A DNA stretch of 64,000 nucleotides from Vitreimonas flagellata. Its GTDB lineage: Bacteria > Pseudomonadota > Alphaproteobacteria > Caulobacterales > Aquidulcibacteraceae. The stretch covers positions 248,001 to 312,000 of the forward strand of contig NZ_SBJL01000004.1 in assembly GCF_004634425.1 (NCBI RefSeq), in the 5' to 3' direction. Of this stretch, positions 18,458 to 28,402 are shown piece after piece. The notes beneath the pieces were generated by a model. The model worked only from the letters and a program-made list of their open reading frames with translations, was not told the DNA's origin and searched no databases. The position numbers were made by a program, and so were the translations under genes. Every line of letters starts with the position of its first letter. Position 1 is the first letter of the stretch.

Positions 18458-18522
18458 CAGAGGCACAACAGTGTGTTGGTCGTGCTTCGGGCGATCGACA
18501 TGGGACGCCTTAGGGGTCGGAC

Positions 18523-21117
18523 ATGGATATGGAAAAGCTCACCGAGCGTGCGCGTGGATTCGTGCAGGCGGCGCAGACAATCGCGATCCGCGAGCAGAAC
18601 CAACAGCTCGAAACACAACACCTTCTGAAAGCGCTGCTCGATGACCGCGAAGGTCTCGCGGCGAGCCTGCTAACGAGCGCGGGCGCCAATGCACGCCAGG
18701 CGGCGGACGAGGCCGACAAGGCCGTGCAATCCTTGCCGAAAGTGCAGGGCGGGGGCGATCGCATGTATGCGGCGACGTCGTTCACGCGTGCGCTGGACGC
18801 TGCGGATCAAGCCGCGACAAAGGCGGGCGATTCTTATGTTACGGCGGAGCGTTTGCTGTTCGGCTTGGCGATTGCCGATGGCAAAGCCTCGGAGATTTTG
18901 AAGAAAGCCGGGCTCACGCCGCAAAAGCTCGAAGCCGCGATCGCTGAGCTGCGCAAAGGCCGCACGGCGCAATCCTCGTCGGCGGAAGATCAATACGACG
19001 CGCTGAAGAAATACGCGCGCGATCTCACCGAGGACGCCAAGAAGGGCAAGCTCGATCCGGTCATCGGCCGCGACGAAGAAATTCGCCGCACGATCCAAGT
19101 GCTGAGTCGCCGCACCAAGAACAATCCGGTGCTGATCGGCGAGCCGGGCGTGGGCAAGACGGCGATTGCGGAAGGCTTGGCGCTGCGCATCATCAATGGC
19201 GACGTGCCGGAAAGCTTGAAACACAAGAAATTGCTCGCGCTCGACATGGGCGCGCTCATCGCTGGCGCGAAATTCCGTGGCGAGTTCGAAGAGCGCTTGA
19301 AGGCGGTGCTGAACGAGGTCACGGCGGCCGAAGGCGGCATCATCCTGTTCATCGATGAAATGCACACGCTGGTCGGCGCTGGCAAAGCCGATGGCGCGAT
19401 GGATGCGTCGAACCTCTTGAAGCCGGCTCTGGCGCGCGGCGAGTTGCATTGTGTCGGCGCGACCACGCTCGATGAATATCGCAAGCACGTGGAGAAGGAC
19501 GCGGCGCTCGCGCGGCGTTTCCAACCGGTGTTTGTCGATGAGCCAAGCGTCGAGGATTCGATCTCGATTCTGCGCGGCCTGAAGGATCGCTACGAGCAGC
19601 ACCACGGCGTGCGCATCTCGGACGCCGCGATCGTCGCCTCAGCGCAGCTTTCGCATCGCTACATCACCGATCGCTTCTTGCCGGATAAAGCCATCGATTT
19701 GATGGACGAAGCGGCGTCGCGCCTGCGTATGCAAGTCGATTCCAAGCCGGAAGAGCTGGACGAATTGGATCGCCGGGCGCTGCAGCTGAAGATCGAGCTC
19801 GAAGCGCTGAAGAAAGAGAAGGACGCCGGCTCGAAAGATCGCGTCACCAAACTCGAAGCGGAAATCGCGCAGATCGACACGCGCTCGGCGGAGTTGACGG
19901 CGCGGTGGTCGGCTGAAAAGCAGAAGCTCCAGGTCACATCTAAGTCGAAGGAAGAGCTGGAAAAGCTGCAGACCGAGTACGAGCAAGCGGTGCGCAGCGG
20001 CAATCTCGCGCGCGCGTCGGAGCTCAAATACGGGCGCATTCCGCAGTTGGAAAAGCAAATCACTGACGCTGAGAAGGCGGGCGGCGAAGGCGGCGGGCTC
20101 GTGAAAGAAGTCGTGGACGCCGAAGCGATTGCGGCGGTTGTCTCGCGCTGGACCGGCGTGCCGGTCGAGAAAATGCTCGAGGGCGAGAAGGCCAAGCTGC
20201 TGGCGATGGAAGATCAGCTGCGCAAGCGGGTGATCGGCCAGGAGCCGGCGTTGCGCGCTGTCGCCGACGCTGTGCGGCGTGCGCGTGCGGGCTTGCAGGA
20301 CCCGAACCGGCCGATCGGCTCGTTCATGTTCTTGGGCCCAACGGGCGTCGGCAAAACCGAACTCACCAAGGCGCTCGCTGAATTCCTGTTTGACGACGAA
20401 AGCGCGCTGACGCGCGTCGATATGTCGGAATACATGGAGAAGCATTCGGTCGCGCGTTTGATCGGCGCGCCTCCGGGCTATGTTGGCTACGAAGAGGGCG
20501 GTGCGCTGACGGAAGCCGTGCGTCGCCGGCCATATCAGGTCGTGCTGTTCGATGAGATCGAGAAGGCGCACCCGGACGTGTTCAACGTCCTGCTGCAAGT
20601 GCTCGACGATGGCCGCCTGACCGATGGCCAGGGCCGCACGGTCGATTTCAAGAACGTCATCCTGATCATGACGTCGAACGCAGGCGCGCAATTCTTGGCC
20701 GAACAGCCGGACGGCGCCGATGTCGATGACGTGCGCGATTTGGTCATGGGTGAGATTCGTGCGCGCTTCCGCCCGGAATTCTTGAACCGGATCGATGAGA
20801 TCATTCTGTTCAAGCGCTTGGAGCGCGCGCAGATGAGTGCGATTGTCGATGTGCAGCTGAAGCGGCTGGAAAGGCTGCTAGCCGCGCGCACGATGACGCT
20901 CGATCTCGACCCGCGTGCGAAGAGCGAGTTGGCCAAGCGTGGCTATGATCCGGCTTGGGGTGCGCGTCCGCTGAAGCGTGTGATCCAGAAGGATCTGCAA
21001 GACCCGCTTGCGCGGCTTATTCTGGAAGGCCGCATCAAGGATGGCGACCGTGTCGCCGTGACGTTCGACGGGAATGATTTCCTGTTCAACGGCGCCAGCG
21101 AGAAGGCGGCGGCTTAA
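18523..21117 (+). CDS. clpB: ClpB disaggregase (Hsp100)
   Basis: Hexameric AAA+ chaperone that, with DnaK, pulls proteins out of aggregates after heat stress. All regions of the 864-residue family are present. These are the N-domain with the two Clp repeats (about 1-145), the first ATPase with Walker A GEPGVGKT (206-213) and [12 protein letters not shown], and the long coiled-coil middle domain (about 405-525, Lys/Glu-rich). The second ATPase has Walker A GPTGVGKT (605-612), the pore loop GYVGYEEGG, and the C-terminal arm [11 protein letters not shown]. The protein is full length with no visible defect. A strong hairpin terminator follows the stop. Confidence 0.98.
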   Translation: MDMEKLTERARGFVQAAQTIAIREQNQQLETQHLLKALLDDREGLAASLLTSAGANARQAADEADKAVQSLPKVQGGGDRMYAATSFTRALDAADQAATKAGDSYVTAERLLFGLAIADGKASEILKKAGLTPQKLEAAIAELRKGRTAQSSSAEDQYDALKKYARDLTEDAKKGKLDPVIGRDEEIRRTIQVLSRRTKNNPVLIGEPGVGKTAIAEGLALRIINGDVPESLKHKKLLALDMGALIAGAKFRGEFEERLKAVLNEVTAAEGGIILFIDEMHTLVGAGKADGAMDASNLLKPALARGELHCVGATTLDEYRKHVEKDAALARRFQPVFVDEPSVEDSISILRGLKDRYEQHHGVRISDAAIVASAQLSHRYITDRFLPDKAIDLMDEAASRLRMQVDSKPEELDELDRRALQLKIELEALKKEKDAGSKDRVTKLEAEIAQIDTRSAELTARWSAEKQKLQVTSKSKEELEKLQTEYEQAVRSGNLARASELKYGRIPQLEKQITDAEKAGGEGGGLVKEVVDAEAIAAVVSRWTGVPVEKMLEGEKAKLLAMEDQLRKRVIGQEPALRAVADAVRRARAGLQDPNRPIGSFMFLGPTGVGKTELTKALAEFLFDDESALTRVDMSEYMEKHSVARLIGAPPGYVGYEEGGALTEAVRRRPYQVVLFDEIEKAHPDVFNVLLQVLDDGRLTDGQGRTVDFKNVILIMTSNAGAQFLAEQPDGADVDDVRDLVMGEIRARFRPEFLNRIDEIILFKRLERAQMSAIVDVQLKRLERLLAARTMTLDLDPRAKSELAKRGYDPAWGARPLKRVIQKDLQDPLARLILEGRIKDGDRVAVTFDGNDFLFNGASEKAAA

Positions 21118-21141
21118 AAACAAGCGGCTTAAAAACAAAAT

Positions 21142-21175
21142 GGGCGGAGCCGCGAAGCTCCGCCCGTTCTCTTTT
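21142..21175. terminator. Bidirectional rho-independent terminator
   Basis: Perfect nine-base arms GGGCGGAGC and GCTCCGCCC with a six-base loop. The plus side continues GTTCTCTTTT and the minus side continues ATTTTGTTTTT, so both clpB (plus) and the small lipoprotein gene (minus) can end here. Confidence 0.88.
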
Positions 21176-21189
21176 CGCGTCAGCGAAAC

Positions 21190-21435
21190 TTAGTTCGTCG
21201 CCGGATTGTCGTCCGTCGCGTGCTCGACTTCGGTCGCGGCGTCATTGACAGCGCCTTCAACCGCTTCGCCGGCTTCGTTCGCAGCGTCGCCCACAGCGTC
21301 CGTGCCTTCTTCGAGGGCTGCGCCCGCTTCGCTTGCGGCTTGTTCGGCGTCGGCGCCGGCTTGATCGGTTTCAGCTTGGCTGCACCCAGCCAGACCCAGA
21401 GCCGCGGCAGCGGCGATGGCGAGTAGAATTCTCAT
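21190..21435 (-). CDS. Small acidic lipoprotein
   Basis: Eighty-one residues: a short signal peptide ending in the lipobox LAGC, then a low-complexity Ala/Glu/Asp tail (about residues 20-81) without aromatic residues. The ATG at 21435 has GGAGG eight bases upstream. The tail contains NEAGEAVEGAVNDAATE, similar in style to the two tandem small lipoproteins at 29.4-30.0 kb, with which it may form a family. Mature proteins of this kind are probably extended and anchored in the inner or outer membrane. The function is unknown; an entericidin-like role is only a guess. Confidence 0.75.
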   Translation of the reverse strand: MRILLAIAAAAALGLAGCSQAETDQAGADAEQAASEAGAALEEGTDAVGDAANEAGEAVEGAVNDAATEVEHATDDNPATN

Positions 21436-21530
21436 AAGGGGTTCCTCCACCAGAGCCGCTGCTTGTGGTTGCGGCGTCCGAAACCTAACGCGCGCGTGCC
21501 TCGCGTTAAACGAATTTATTTCGCGCGTGC

Positions 21531-22286
21531 ATGGGAACCTTTTTCGAGGTGACGCGCTCTCCACCTCCGATGGAACCTGCACGCTCGTATCTCAATCCGC
21601 GCACTTGGCTTGCTCTGGCGCAGCGCGATATCGCGCCGATCGCGGGAATGCTTGGCATCGCCTTGTTATTGCTCGCGTTCGCTGAAATTGCTGACGATGT
21701 CGGTGAGGGCGATACGCGCGCGTTTGATACGCGCTTGTTGTTAGCGTTGCGTGCGAGCGATCCGGCTGACCCGATTGGGCCTGCATGGTTCGAGCAATCC
21801 GTCGCCGACATTACGGCGCTTGGCGGCTTTGCTGTGCTCGCGCTGGTGGCGCTGCTGGCGTGCGGATACCTTGCAGTGCAGCGCAAATGGGGCGGCGCGC
21901 TGATGCTGCTGGTTGCTACGCTTGGCGGTACGGCGATCAGCGAAGGCTTGAAGCTGGGCTTCAATCGTCCGCGGCCTGATCTTGTCGCGCATGTGGTGGA
22001 GACCACGAGCATGAGTTTTCCGAGCGGGCACGCGATGCTGTCGGCGGTGACCTATCTCACGCTTGGGGCGTTGCTGGCGCACACGCAGGAGAAGCGGCGC
22101 TTGCGCGGCTATATTTTAGGCGCCGCGATCTTGGTGACGCTGCTGATCGGCGTGAGCCGCATCTATCTGGGTGTGCACTGGCCGACGGATGTGATGGCCG
22201 GTTGGTGCTTAGGCGCGGCCTGGGCGATGCTCTGTTGGAGCATCGCCACTTGGCTTTCGCGTCGGACGGAGACGTCCGCTTCTTAG
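21531..22286 (+). CDS. PAP2-family membrane phosphatase
   Basis: Integral membrane phosphatase of 251 residues with about six hydrophobic helices. The three lipid-phosphatase motifs are visible: KLGFNRPRP (K-x6-RP), PSGH, and [12 protein letters not shown] (SR-x5-H-x3-D). Relatives dephosphorylate undecaprenyl pyrophosphate, phosphatidic acid or phosphatidylglycerol phosphate in the periplasmic leaflet, and the present substrate is not determinable. ATG 21531 is used; ATG 21570 is a possible shorter start since neither has a clear ribosome-binding site. The stop overlaps the chemoreceptor stop by four bases on the other strand. Confidence 0.88.
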   Translation: MGTFFEVTRSPPPMEPARSYLNPRTWLALAQRDIAPIAGMLGIALLLLAFAEIADDVGEGDTRAFDTRLLLALRASDPADPIGPAWFEQSVADITALGGFAVLALVALLACGYLAVQRKWGGALMLLVATLGGTAISEGLKLGFNRPRPDLVAHVVETTSMSFPSGHAMLSAVTYLTLGALLAHTQEKRRLRGYILGAAILVTLLIGVSRIYLGVHWPTDVMAGWCLGAAWAMLCWSIATWLSRRTETSAS

Positions 22287-24217
22287 AACTCTTCCCAATC
22301 CGCTGACGGGGCGAGTGCGTTGTTGCCGGACATGGCCGGTGCGCGTGCCGGGGCGGGCGTCGCCGGCTTCACAGCGGCAGGGCGTGCAGCGGCGGGCTTC
22401 GCAGCCGGCTTGGACGCTGCTGGCTTCTTGTAGGTTTCCACCAGCGGCTCGTTGCCGATGTTGAACTTGGCCACGAGGTTGGCGAGTTCGCGCGCTTCGT
22501 GCGCCAGCGCGTGGCTGGCCGCCGTGCTTTCCTCAACCATGGCCGCGTTTTGCTGCGTGCCCTGGTCCATCTGGTTCACGGCTGTGTTCACTTGGCTCAA
22601 GCCTACGGCTTGCTCTTCGGCGGACGAGGCGATCTCGCGAACGAGTTCGTTGATCTCGGCCACGCGGCCGATGATGCGTTGGAGCGATGCTCCCGTATCG
22701 CCGACGAGCTTGGCGCCGCTTTCGACTTGCTCGGTGCTCTTCGAGATAAGGCCCTTAATCTCCTTGGCCGCTTCCGCCGAGCGTTGCGCCAGAGCGCGCA
22801 CTTCGGAGGCGACGACCGCAAAGCCGCGGCCCGCATCGCCCGCGCGCGCAGCTTCGACGCCGGCGTTCAAGGCGAGGAGGTTGGTTTGGAAGGCGATCTC
22901 GTCGATCACGCCGATGATCTGGGCGATCTGAGAGGAGCTTTGTTCGATCGCCTGCATGGCGGCGATCGCGCCGCGCATCACTTCGCCGCCTTCTTCCGCG
23001 TCGGTTCGGGCATTGGCGGCTGCAGCGTGCGCTTGGCGTGAGCCGTCAGCCGCGCGCTTCACCGTGGCGGTGATTTCATCGAGGGCGGCCGCGGTTTCTT
23101 CCAAGGACGCCGCTTGTTGCTCGGTGCGCTTGGAGAGATCGTCGGCGGCGCCGCTCATTTCGCCCGCGCCCGAACGGATGCCTTGTGATGCTGCGCTGAT
23201 GACCTTCATCGTTTCCATGAGTTGGCTCATGGCGTCGTTGAAGTCGTCTTGCAGCTTCTTGTACTCGCCCGGGAAGTCGCGGGTGATGCGATAGGTGAGG
23301 TTGCCGCTCGAGAGTTGCGTCAGGCCGTCAGCCAGGCCGCTGACGACGATGGCTTGCTCGGCGGCGGACTTCTTCTGCGCTTCTTCGTTACGCGCACGTT
23401 CGGCTTCGGCGGCGGCGCGTTGCGCGGCGGCTTCGCCTTCCATGCGGATCTTTTCGATCGCGGCGTCCTTGAACCCTTGGACCGCGGCGGCCATGTCGCC
23501 GATTTCGTCCTTACGGCCCACGCCCGGGATATCGACATTGTTGTCGCCAGCGGCGAGCTTGCCCATCGTTGCGGTCATCTGCGTGACTGGCGTGGCGATT
23601 GAGCGCGACAGCAGCCAACCCATCGCGAAGGCGATAATAACGGTCAGCGCGCCACCTATGAGTAAGACCATCTTTTCGGCGGCAACGGCCGCTTGCTGCT
23701 CTTCGCCGCGCAGGACAAGCATTTCTTCCTGCGTCGTGACGATTTCTTGCACGAGCGTGCGCATGTCGCCCAGGCGCGCGCCTGAGATGATGTCAGCGCC
23801 TTGGGCGCGGGTGGCTGGGTTCGCCACGAGCGCCACGCCCTGGTCGATGGTGGCGCGGAATTCGGCGACCATGCCGATCAGACGCTCAGCGCGTTCGCGT
23901 TGTTCGGGATTGAGCGTCGCGTCGCGGAAGGCTGTGATGCGCTCGTCGAACACCTGCGCGTAATTGGCGGAGTCTTCTAAGCGGGAGGCGTCGCCATCCA
24001 TCGCGTAGCCCCTCATGACCGATTGTTGCTCGACCAATTGTGTGTAGGCGCCTTGCACCATCAAAGTGCGTTCGTTGACCGCATCGACTTGTGCGATCTT
24101 GGACTCAAGGTCGTTCAGGCCGAGGAACACTAAGGTGCTGGCGGCCACGGATGTGATGATCAGCAGGGCGAAAGCGATGATCAGCTTCCGCGAGATTTTC
24201 AAATTATCGAGCGACAC
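22283..24217 (-). CDS. Methyl-accepting chemotaxis protein with CheR/CheB pentapeptide
   Basis: Transmembrane chemoreceptor of 644 residues. A first membrane helix (about 10-33) is followed by a periplasmic helical ligand domain and a second membrane helix (about 184-206). A HAMP domain and a long cytoplasmic coiled-coil come next. The tip sequence is [36 protein letters not shown]-like, about residues 429-466 (given here only as key words [11 protein letters not shown] and VEAARAG). The C-terminus ends DWEEF after a Pro/Ala-rich linker, which matches the xWxxF tether that binds CheR/CheB. The start is set to GTG 24217 with GGGGGC upstream; 41 more residues in frame look non-coding. No other che gene is nearby. 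Confidence 0.93.
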   Translation of the reverse strand: MSLDNLKISRKLIIAFALLIITSVAASTLVFLGLNDLESKIAQVDAVNERTLMVQGAYTQLVEQQSVMRGYAMDGDASRLEDSANYAQVFDERITAFRDATLNPEQRERAERLIGMVAEFRATIDQGVALVANPATRAQGADIISGARLGDMRTLVQEIVTTQEEMLVLRGEEQQAAVAAEKMVLLIGGALTVIIAFAMGWLLSRSIATPVTQMTATMGKLAAGDNNVDIPGVGRKDEIGDMAAAVQGFKDAAIEKIRMEGEAAAQRAAAEAERARNEEAQKKSAAEQAIVVSGLADGLTQLSSGNLTYRITRDFPGEYKKLQDDFNDAMSQLMETMKVISAASQGIRSGAGEMSGAADDLSKRTEQQAASLEETAAALDEITATVKRAADGSRQAHAAAANARTDAEEGGEVMRGAIAAMQAIEQSSSQIAQIIGVIDEIAFQTNLLALNAGVEAARAGDAGRGFAVVASEVRALAQRSAEAAKEIKGLISKSTEQVESGAKLVGDTGASLQRIIGRVAEINELVREIASSAEEQAVGLSQVNTAVNQMDQGTQQNAAMVEESTAASHALAHEARELANLVAKFNIGNEPLVETYKKPAASKPAAKPAAARPAAVKPATPAPARAPAMSGNNALAPSADWEEF

Positions 24218-24427
24218 GGCATTGCCCCCAAAGCGTGATGCGGCGGAGATTGCCGCGCGTTCGGGGGGAAGGAATGCGGTATGCGGTTTAACTAGGTCAT
24301 AATGCGGCTGCGAAGTTTTCGCGAAATGCAGTTGCGGCAAGACCTGGGAAATCCAGATTAAACAAGGACAAACAAAACACGCTGCATTTGCGTTGCTCTC
24401 TATGTCGAACGGAATAGAGTGAGCGGC

Positions 24428-25354
24428 ATGAGCATACGACCTGGCGACGATATCGATCCTGCAAGCGGCGACGTGAGCGCCTGCGCTTTCCTTGAAACTG
24501 TGATCGTACCGCGTGCGAAAGACCTCGGCGGATTCGAAGTGCGGCGCGCGTTACCGGCAATCGAGCGGCGCATGATCGGCCCGTTCGTGTTTCTCGATCA
24601 GATGGGGCCGGCCGAGTTCGCGGCCGGCAAGGGCGTTGACGTGCGTCCGCACCCGCACATAAATCTGGCGACGGTCACGTATCTCTATGCCGGCGAGATT
24701 TATCACCGCGATACATTAGGGTCGTCGCAGGCGATCCGGCCGGGCGATCTGAATTGGATGAGCGCAGGGCGCGGCATCGCGCATTCGGAGCGCACGGCCC
24801 CGGACGTGCGCGCGGGCGCTCATCCGCTGTTTGGCTTGCAGGCCTGGGTGGCGCTGCCGGCGGACAAGGAAGAGAGCGAGCCGACTTTTGCCCATTACGG
24901 CAAGGCCGAACTGCCGGTGATCGAGGGCGAGGGCAAGAGTGTCCGGCTCATCGCGGGCGTGCTTTATGGCCAGCGCTCGCCTGCGGCTGTGCTTTCAGAT
25001 TTGTTTTACGCCGACGTCAAATTGGGCGCAGGCGCCACGCTGCCGCTCGATCCGGAATATGAGGAGCGCGGGCTATACATCACAGAAGGTGAAATCGAGA
25101 TCGCGAGCGATAAGTTTCAAGCCGGTCGCTTGCTGGTGTTCAAACCCGGCGACCGCATTACGATCAAAGCCAACAGTCCGGCGCGCTTCATGCTGCTCGG
25201 CGGCGCCTCGCTCGACGGCCCGCGCCACATGTGGTGGAATTTCGTGTCGTCCCGTAAGGACCGGATCGAGCAGGCCAAGGAAGATTGGAAAGCCGGTAAA
25301 TTCGGGACCGTGCCGGGCGACGACAAGGAATTCATCCCGCTGCCGGATCACTGA
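24428..25354 (+). CDS. Pirin-family protein
   Basis: Bicupin protein of 308 residues. The N-terminal cupin shows the metal-binding pattern [18 protein letters not shown] with three candidate His ligands, and later [12 protein letters not shown], a characteristic pirin block with the fourth ligand region. Bacterial pirins have quercetinase activity or bind and modulate metabolic enzymes; which applies here is unknown. A GTG at 24419 would add three residues and is an equal alternative. It is followed after 11 bases by an unknown gene on the same strand, so the two are likely cotranscribed. Confidence 0.88.
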   Translation: MSIRPGDDIDPASGDVSACAFLETVIVPRAKDLGGFEVRRALPAIERRMIGPFVFLDQMGPAEFAAGKGVDVRPHPHINLATVTYLYAGEIYHRDTLGSSQAIRPGDLNWMSAGRGIAHSERTAPDVRAGAHPLFGLQAWVALPADKEESEPTFAHYGKAELPVIEGEGKSVRLIAGVLYGQRSPAAVLSDLFYADVKLGAGATLPLDPEYEERGLYITEGEIEIASDKFQAGRLLVFKPGDRITIKANSPARFMLLGGASLDGPRHMWWNFVSSRKDRIEQAKEDWKAGKFGTVPGDDKEFIPLPDH

Positions 25355-25365
25355 AGCGCTTACCA

Positions 25366-25875
25366 ATGGCTCTCACAATCAGCCTCACCAAAGGCGCCAC
25401 ACAGGACACGGTCGAGATCGCTGGCGCAGGTATCAGCGCGTCCCGCTTTGAGTTTCCAAAGAAGGGGCCGATCCCTCACGACTTCGTGCATCTGGCTGTC
25501 GAACAGGCGCTGGGTCTCAAACGCGGCTTCTGGGGCATGATCGCGGAGGGCGTGGCGCCTGGCGATATTCAGGAGATTGCGAAAGCAGGCGGGCACGCGA
25601 GCGCATCGCGCGCGGAAATTCCGTCTGCGGATATCGTCGAGCTGATCCAAGCCGAGCGCGTCGTCGAATGTTTCGAAGCGGATTTCTGGGGCGCGCCAGC
25701 GGACAACGAGACGTTTCGCGAAATCGCGTCCGTCGCGTGCGCGCATTCGTTCGTGCCGTGCCCTGCGCTCAATGACGAAACGATCGCTTCAATCCGCGCG
25801 CGCATTGCCGCGTTTGCGAAGGAATGGATGGCTGCACCAGCCGGCAAAAGATTTGATCTGGTGTGGCCGACCTAA
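25366..25875 (+). CDS. Conserved-looking protein of unknown function
   Basis: A 169-residue soluble protein, no signal peptide or membrane helix. It has two parts: an N-terminal beta-rich segment ending in KGPIPHDFVHLAVEQALGL, and a helical remainder rich in Trp/Phe (RGFWGMIAEG, EADFWGAP). I do not recognise a Pfam-type domain. The HDFVH sequence with nearby acidic residues could bind a metal, but that is speculation. It begins 11 bases after the pirin gene and probably shares its transcript, hinting at a related function. Confidence 0.7.
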   Translation: MALTISLTKGATQDTVEIAGAGISASRFEFPKKGPIPHDFVHLAVEQALGLKRGFWGMIAEGVAPGDIQEIAKAGGHASASRAEIPSADIVELIQAERVVECFEADFWGAPADNETFREIASVACAHSFVPCPALNDETIASIRARIAAFAKEWMAAPAGKRFDLVWPT

Positions 25876-26006
25876 GGCGCTTGGCGCCTCGTTCTGTTCG
25901 TGAAACAGTGAATGCACGGCCTCGACAGGCCGCCATAAGCGAGAAGCGGCGCCCGCCGCACAATCCGCGCATGGGGCGCCGCCCGAACCGAAAGGGAGGC
26001 AGCGCC

Positions 26007-28007
26007 ATGGCTGCGCATAAATCGAGCAATCACAACGTGAGGGCAATCGCCGTCGTCGGTCCGACCGGGGCGGGCAAGACGGCGTTGATCCAAGCTCTGG
26101 CATCGGCCGCCTCGGGCGGTTCGGGCGCAGTCCCGAACGCCGCCGGCCAATCCACTGAAACCGGCTTCACCGCCATCGACTATATGGGCGACCATTACGC
26201 GCTCATCGACGCGCCCGGCGCTGTCGACTTTCTGGCCGACGCGGATTTCGCTTTACCCGCCGCCGACATAGCGATCGTCGTCGCCGATCCTGATCCAGAC
26301 AAAGCCGTGCTGTTGCAACCCTTCTTGAAAGCGATCGAACAGCTGAAAGTTCCGCACGCGCTGTTCATCAACAAGATCGACACCGCGCGCGGGCGTATCC
26401 GCGATTTGTTGGAAGTGCTGCAAGGCGTGAGTGCATTGCCTTTGGTGGCGCGGCAGATTCCGATCTGGAAAGACGATCACGTCTCGGGTTTCGTGGATCT
26501 CGCGATGGAGCGGGCGTTTCTCTATCAGCAGGGCAAGCCGTCGCAGCGCATCGATATTCCGGCGGACCTGGCCGAGCGCGAAACCGAAGCGCGGTTTCAC
26601 ATGCTCGAACAGCTTGCTGACTTTGATGACGAACTGATGGAAAGCCTGCTGTCGGATGTGACGCCGGATCAGGATGTTGTGTTCGCCGATCTTGTGCGCG
26701 AGACGCGCGAAGGGTTGATTGCGCCAGTATTCTTTGGCGCCACCGCGCAGGGCGCGGGCATTCGCCGGCTGCTGAAAGCATTGCGCCATGACACGCCGGA
26801 GCCGCAACATGCGGCCGCGCGCTTGGGGCTGAACGGCGCCGGCGCATACGTGATGAAAATCTCGCACGCAGGGCAGGCCGGCAAGCTTGCGTATGCGCGC
26901 GTGTTTGGCGGCGCGTTGGCGGACAGCACGCAGATCACGCTGAGCGATGGGTCGCAACAGCGACCGGGCGCGCTCTTTTCCGTGAATAACGGGCAGACCA
27001 AGAAGATCAGCGATGCGCGCGAAGGCGATGTCATCGCGATCGGCAAGCTCGATCCAGTGGCGGCCGGGGACATGCTGGGCGCGGGCGCGCCGGCGGCGAA
27101 GATCAAGATGCCCTTCGAGAAGCGTTTCCCGGTCTATCAGCTGGCGATCGCCACCAAGGATCGGAAAGACGATGTGCGTCTCTCCGGCGCGCTGCAGAAA
27201 TTGGTCGAGGAAGATTCCGGCCTGGCGGTTGTGCACGATCAAACGACGCACGAGATTCTGCTGCAGGGCCAAGGCGAGCCGCATCTGCGCACGGTGCTGG
27301 ACCGATTGAAGGCGCGTTTCGGCGTGGAAGTCTCCGCACAACGGCCGAGCACGCCGTATCAGGAGAGCATTCGCCGTAGCGCCGAAAAGCGCGGGCGGCA
27401 CAAGAAGCAGACGGGCGGTCACGGCCAGTTCGGCGATTGCGTGATCCAAGTGAAGCCGCTGCCGCGCGGCTCGGGCTTTGAGTTTGTCGATAAGATCACG
27501 GGCGGCGCCATTCCGCGTCAGTGGATTCCGGCGGTGGAAGCAGGCGTAAAGGACGCGATGGCGAAGGGACCGAAAGGGTTCCCGGTCGTCGATGTGCAAG
27601 TCACGCTGATCGACGGTTCGTTCCATTCGGTGGATTCAAGCGAGCTTGCGTTCCAGATGGCCGGCCGCCTCGGCATGAGCGAAGCGCTGGCCGAATGCGA
27701 TTCCGTGATCCTGGAGCCGGTCGAGAAGCTCACGATCTACACGCCGAGCGCCGGTACGCCGAAAATCAATTCGGCGGTGTCGTCGCACAACGGCCAGATC
27801 CTCGGCTTCGAGCCGCGCGAAGGCTGGCCTGGTTGGGATAAGGTCGAAGCGTATCTGCCGCATTCGGAGCGGCAGAATTTCATCATCGAGCTGCGCTCAA
27901 TGACGCAAGGCTTGGCGACGTACGAAGCGGAGTTCGATCACATGGTCGAGCTGACGGGGCGTCGTGCCGATGATGTCGCGAAACGGGCGCAGCACGCGGC
28001 GGCTTAG
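26007..28007 (+). CDS. Elongation factor G-like protein (EF-G2 type), degenerate GTPase
   Basis: A 666-residue translation-factor-like GTPase with domains I-V of EF-G, including domain II, the III/V folds and a domain IV with GGHGQFGDC. G1 is intact (GPTGAGKT, 18-25) and so is NKID. Switch I is missing: only about 42 residues separate G1 from G3, and no RGITI-like motif is present. G3 reads DAPGAVDF (68-75) instead of DTPGHVDF, so the catalytic His is Ala72. This variant belongs to the EF-G-like group seen in alphaproteobacteria whose function is not established. It is not the housekeeping fusA. The ATG at 26007 has an ideal GGGAGG site; the upstream frame extension is not coding-like. Confidence 0.9.
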   Translation: MAAHKSSNHNVRAIAVVGPTGAGKTALIQALASAASGGSGAVPNAAGQSTETGFTAIDYMGDHYALIDAPGAVDFLADADFALPAADIAIVVADPDPDKAVLLQPFLKAIEQLKVPHALFINKIDTARGRIRDLLEVLQGVSALPLVARQIPIWKDDHVSGFVDLAMERAFLYQQGKPSQRIDIPADLAERETEARFHMLEQLADFDDELMESLLSDVTPDQDVVFADLVRETREGLIAPVFFGATAQGAGIRRLLKALRHDTPEPQHAAARLGLNGAGAYVMKISHAGQAGKLAYARVFGGALADSTQITLSDGSQQRPGALFSVNNGQTKKISDAREGDVIAIGKLDPVAAGDMLGAGAPAAKIKMPFEKRFPVYQLAIATKDRKDDVRLSGALQKLVEEDSGLAVVHDQTTHEILLQGQGEPHLRTVLDRLKARFGVEVSAQRPSTPYQESIRRSAEKRGRHKKQTGGHGQFGDCVIQVKPLPRGSGFEFVDKITGGAIPRQWIPAVEAGVKDAMAKGPKGFPVVDVQVTLIDGSFHSVDSSELAFQMAGRLGMSEALAECDSVILEPVEKLTIYTPSAGTPKINSAVSSHNGQILGFEPREGWPGWDKVEAYLPHSERQNFIIELRSMTQGLATYEAEFDHMVELTGRRADDVAKRAQHAAA

Positions 28008-28402
28008 CCGCCCGCGAACAGCGCCATCTGCGTTTGGATCACCAGCGCGACGGTTTTGCCGTCTTCGCTGGTGATCTTGGTTTGCCACACGCTCATGCGC
28101 TTGCCGCGATGCAAAGGCGTCGTCTCGCCGCGCACAATTTTGCCCGCTTTGGCGCCGCCGAGAAAATTCGTCTTGCTCTCCAGCGTCGTCGTGCCGATTG
28201 CGCCTTCGGGTAGTGAGAGAAAGCCGCCGATGGCGCCCAACGAATCCGCGAACGCCATGATCGCGCCGCCGTGTAGAATGCCGCCGGCGGTGCAGAGATC
28301 GTCGCGCACGAGGAGCGCGCCAACGACGCGATCCGGCGTCGCGTCCTCGATCTCCACGCCCATCAAAGTCGCGAACGGCATGGTGGCGGCGAGATTGCTC
28401 AT
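28004..28402 (-). CDS. PaaI-family hotdog thioesterase
   Basis: A 132-residue hotdog-fold protein. The typical HGGAIMAFADSLGA block (with the HGG motif and the active-site acidic residue at the helix start) and TNFLGGAKAGKI are both visible. Family members hydrolyse acyl-CoA thioesters, often phenylacetyl- or hydroxyphenyl-acyl-CoA; the substrate here is open. Its ATG overlaps the stop of the upstream DMT transporter by four bases (ATGA), so both form one operon. Its stop overlaps the EF-G-like stop on the opposite strand. Confidence 0.85.
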   Translation of the reverse strand: MSNLAATMPFATLMGVEIEDATPDRVVGALLVRDDLCTAGGILHGGAIMAFADSLGAIGGFLSLPEGAIGTTTLESKTNFLGGAKAGKIVRGETTPLHRGKRMSVWQTKITSEDGKTVALVIQTQMALFAGG

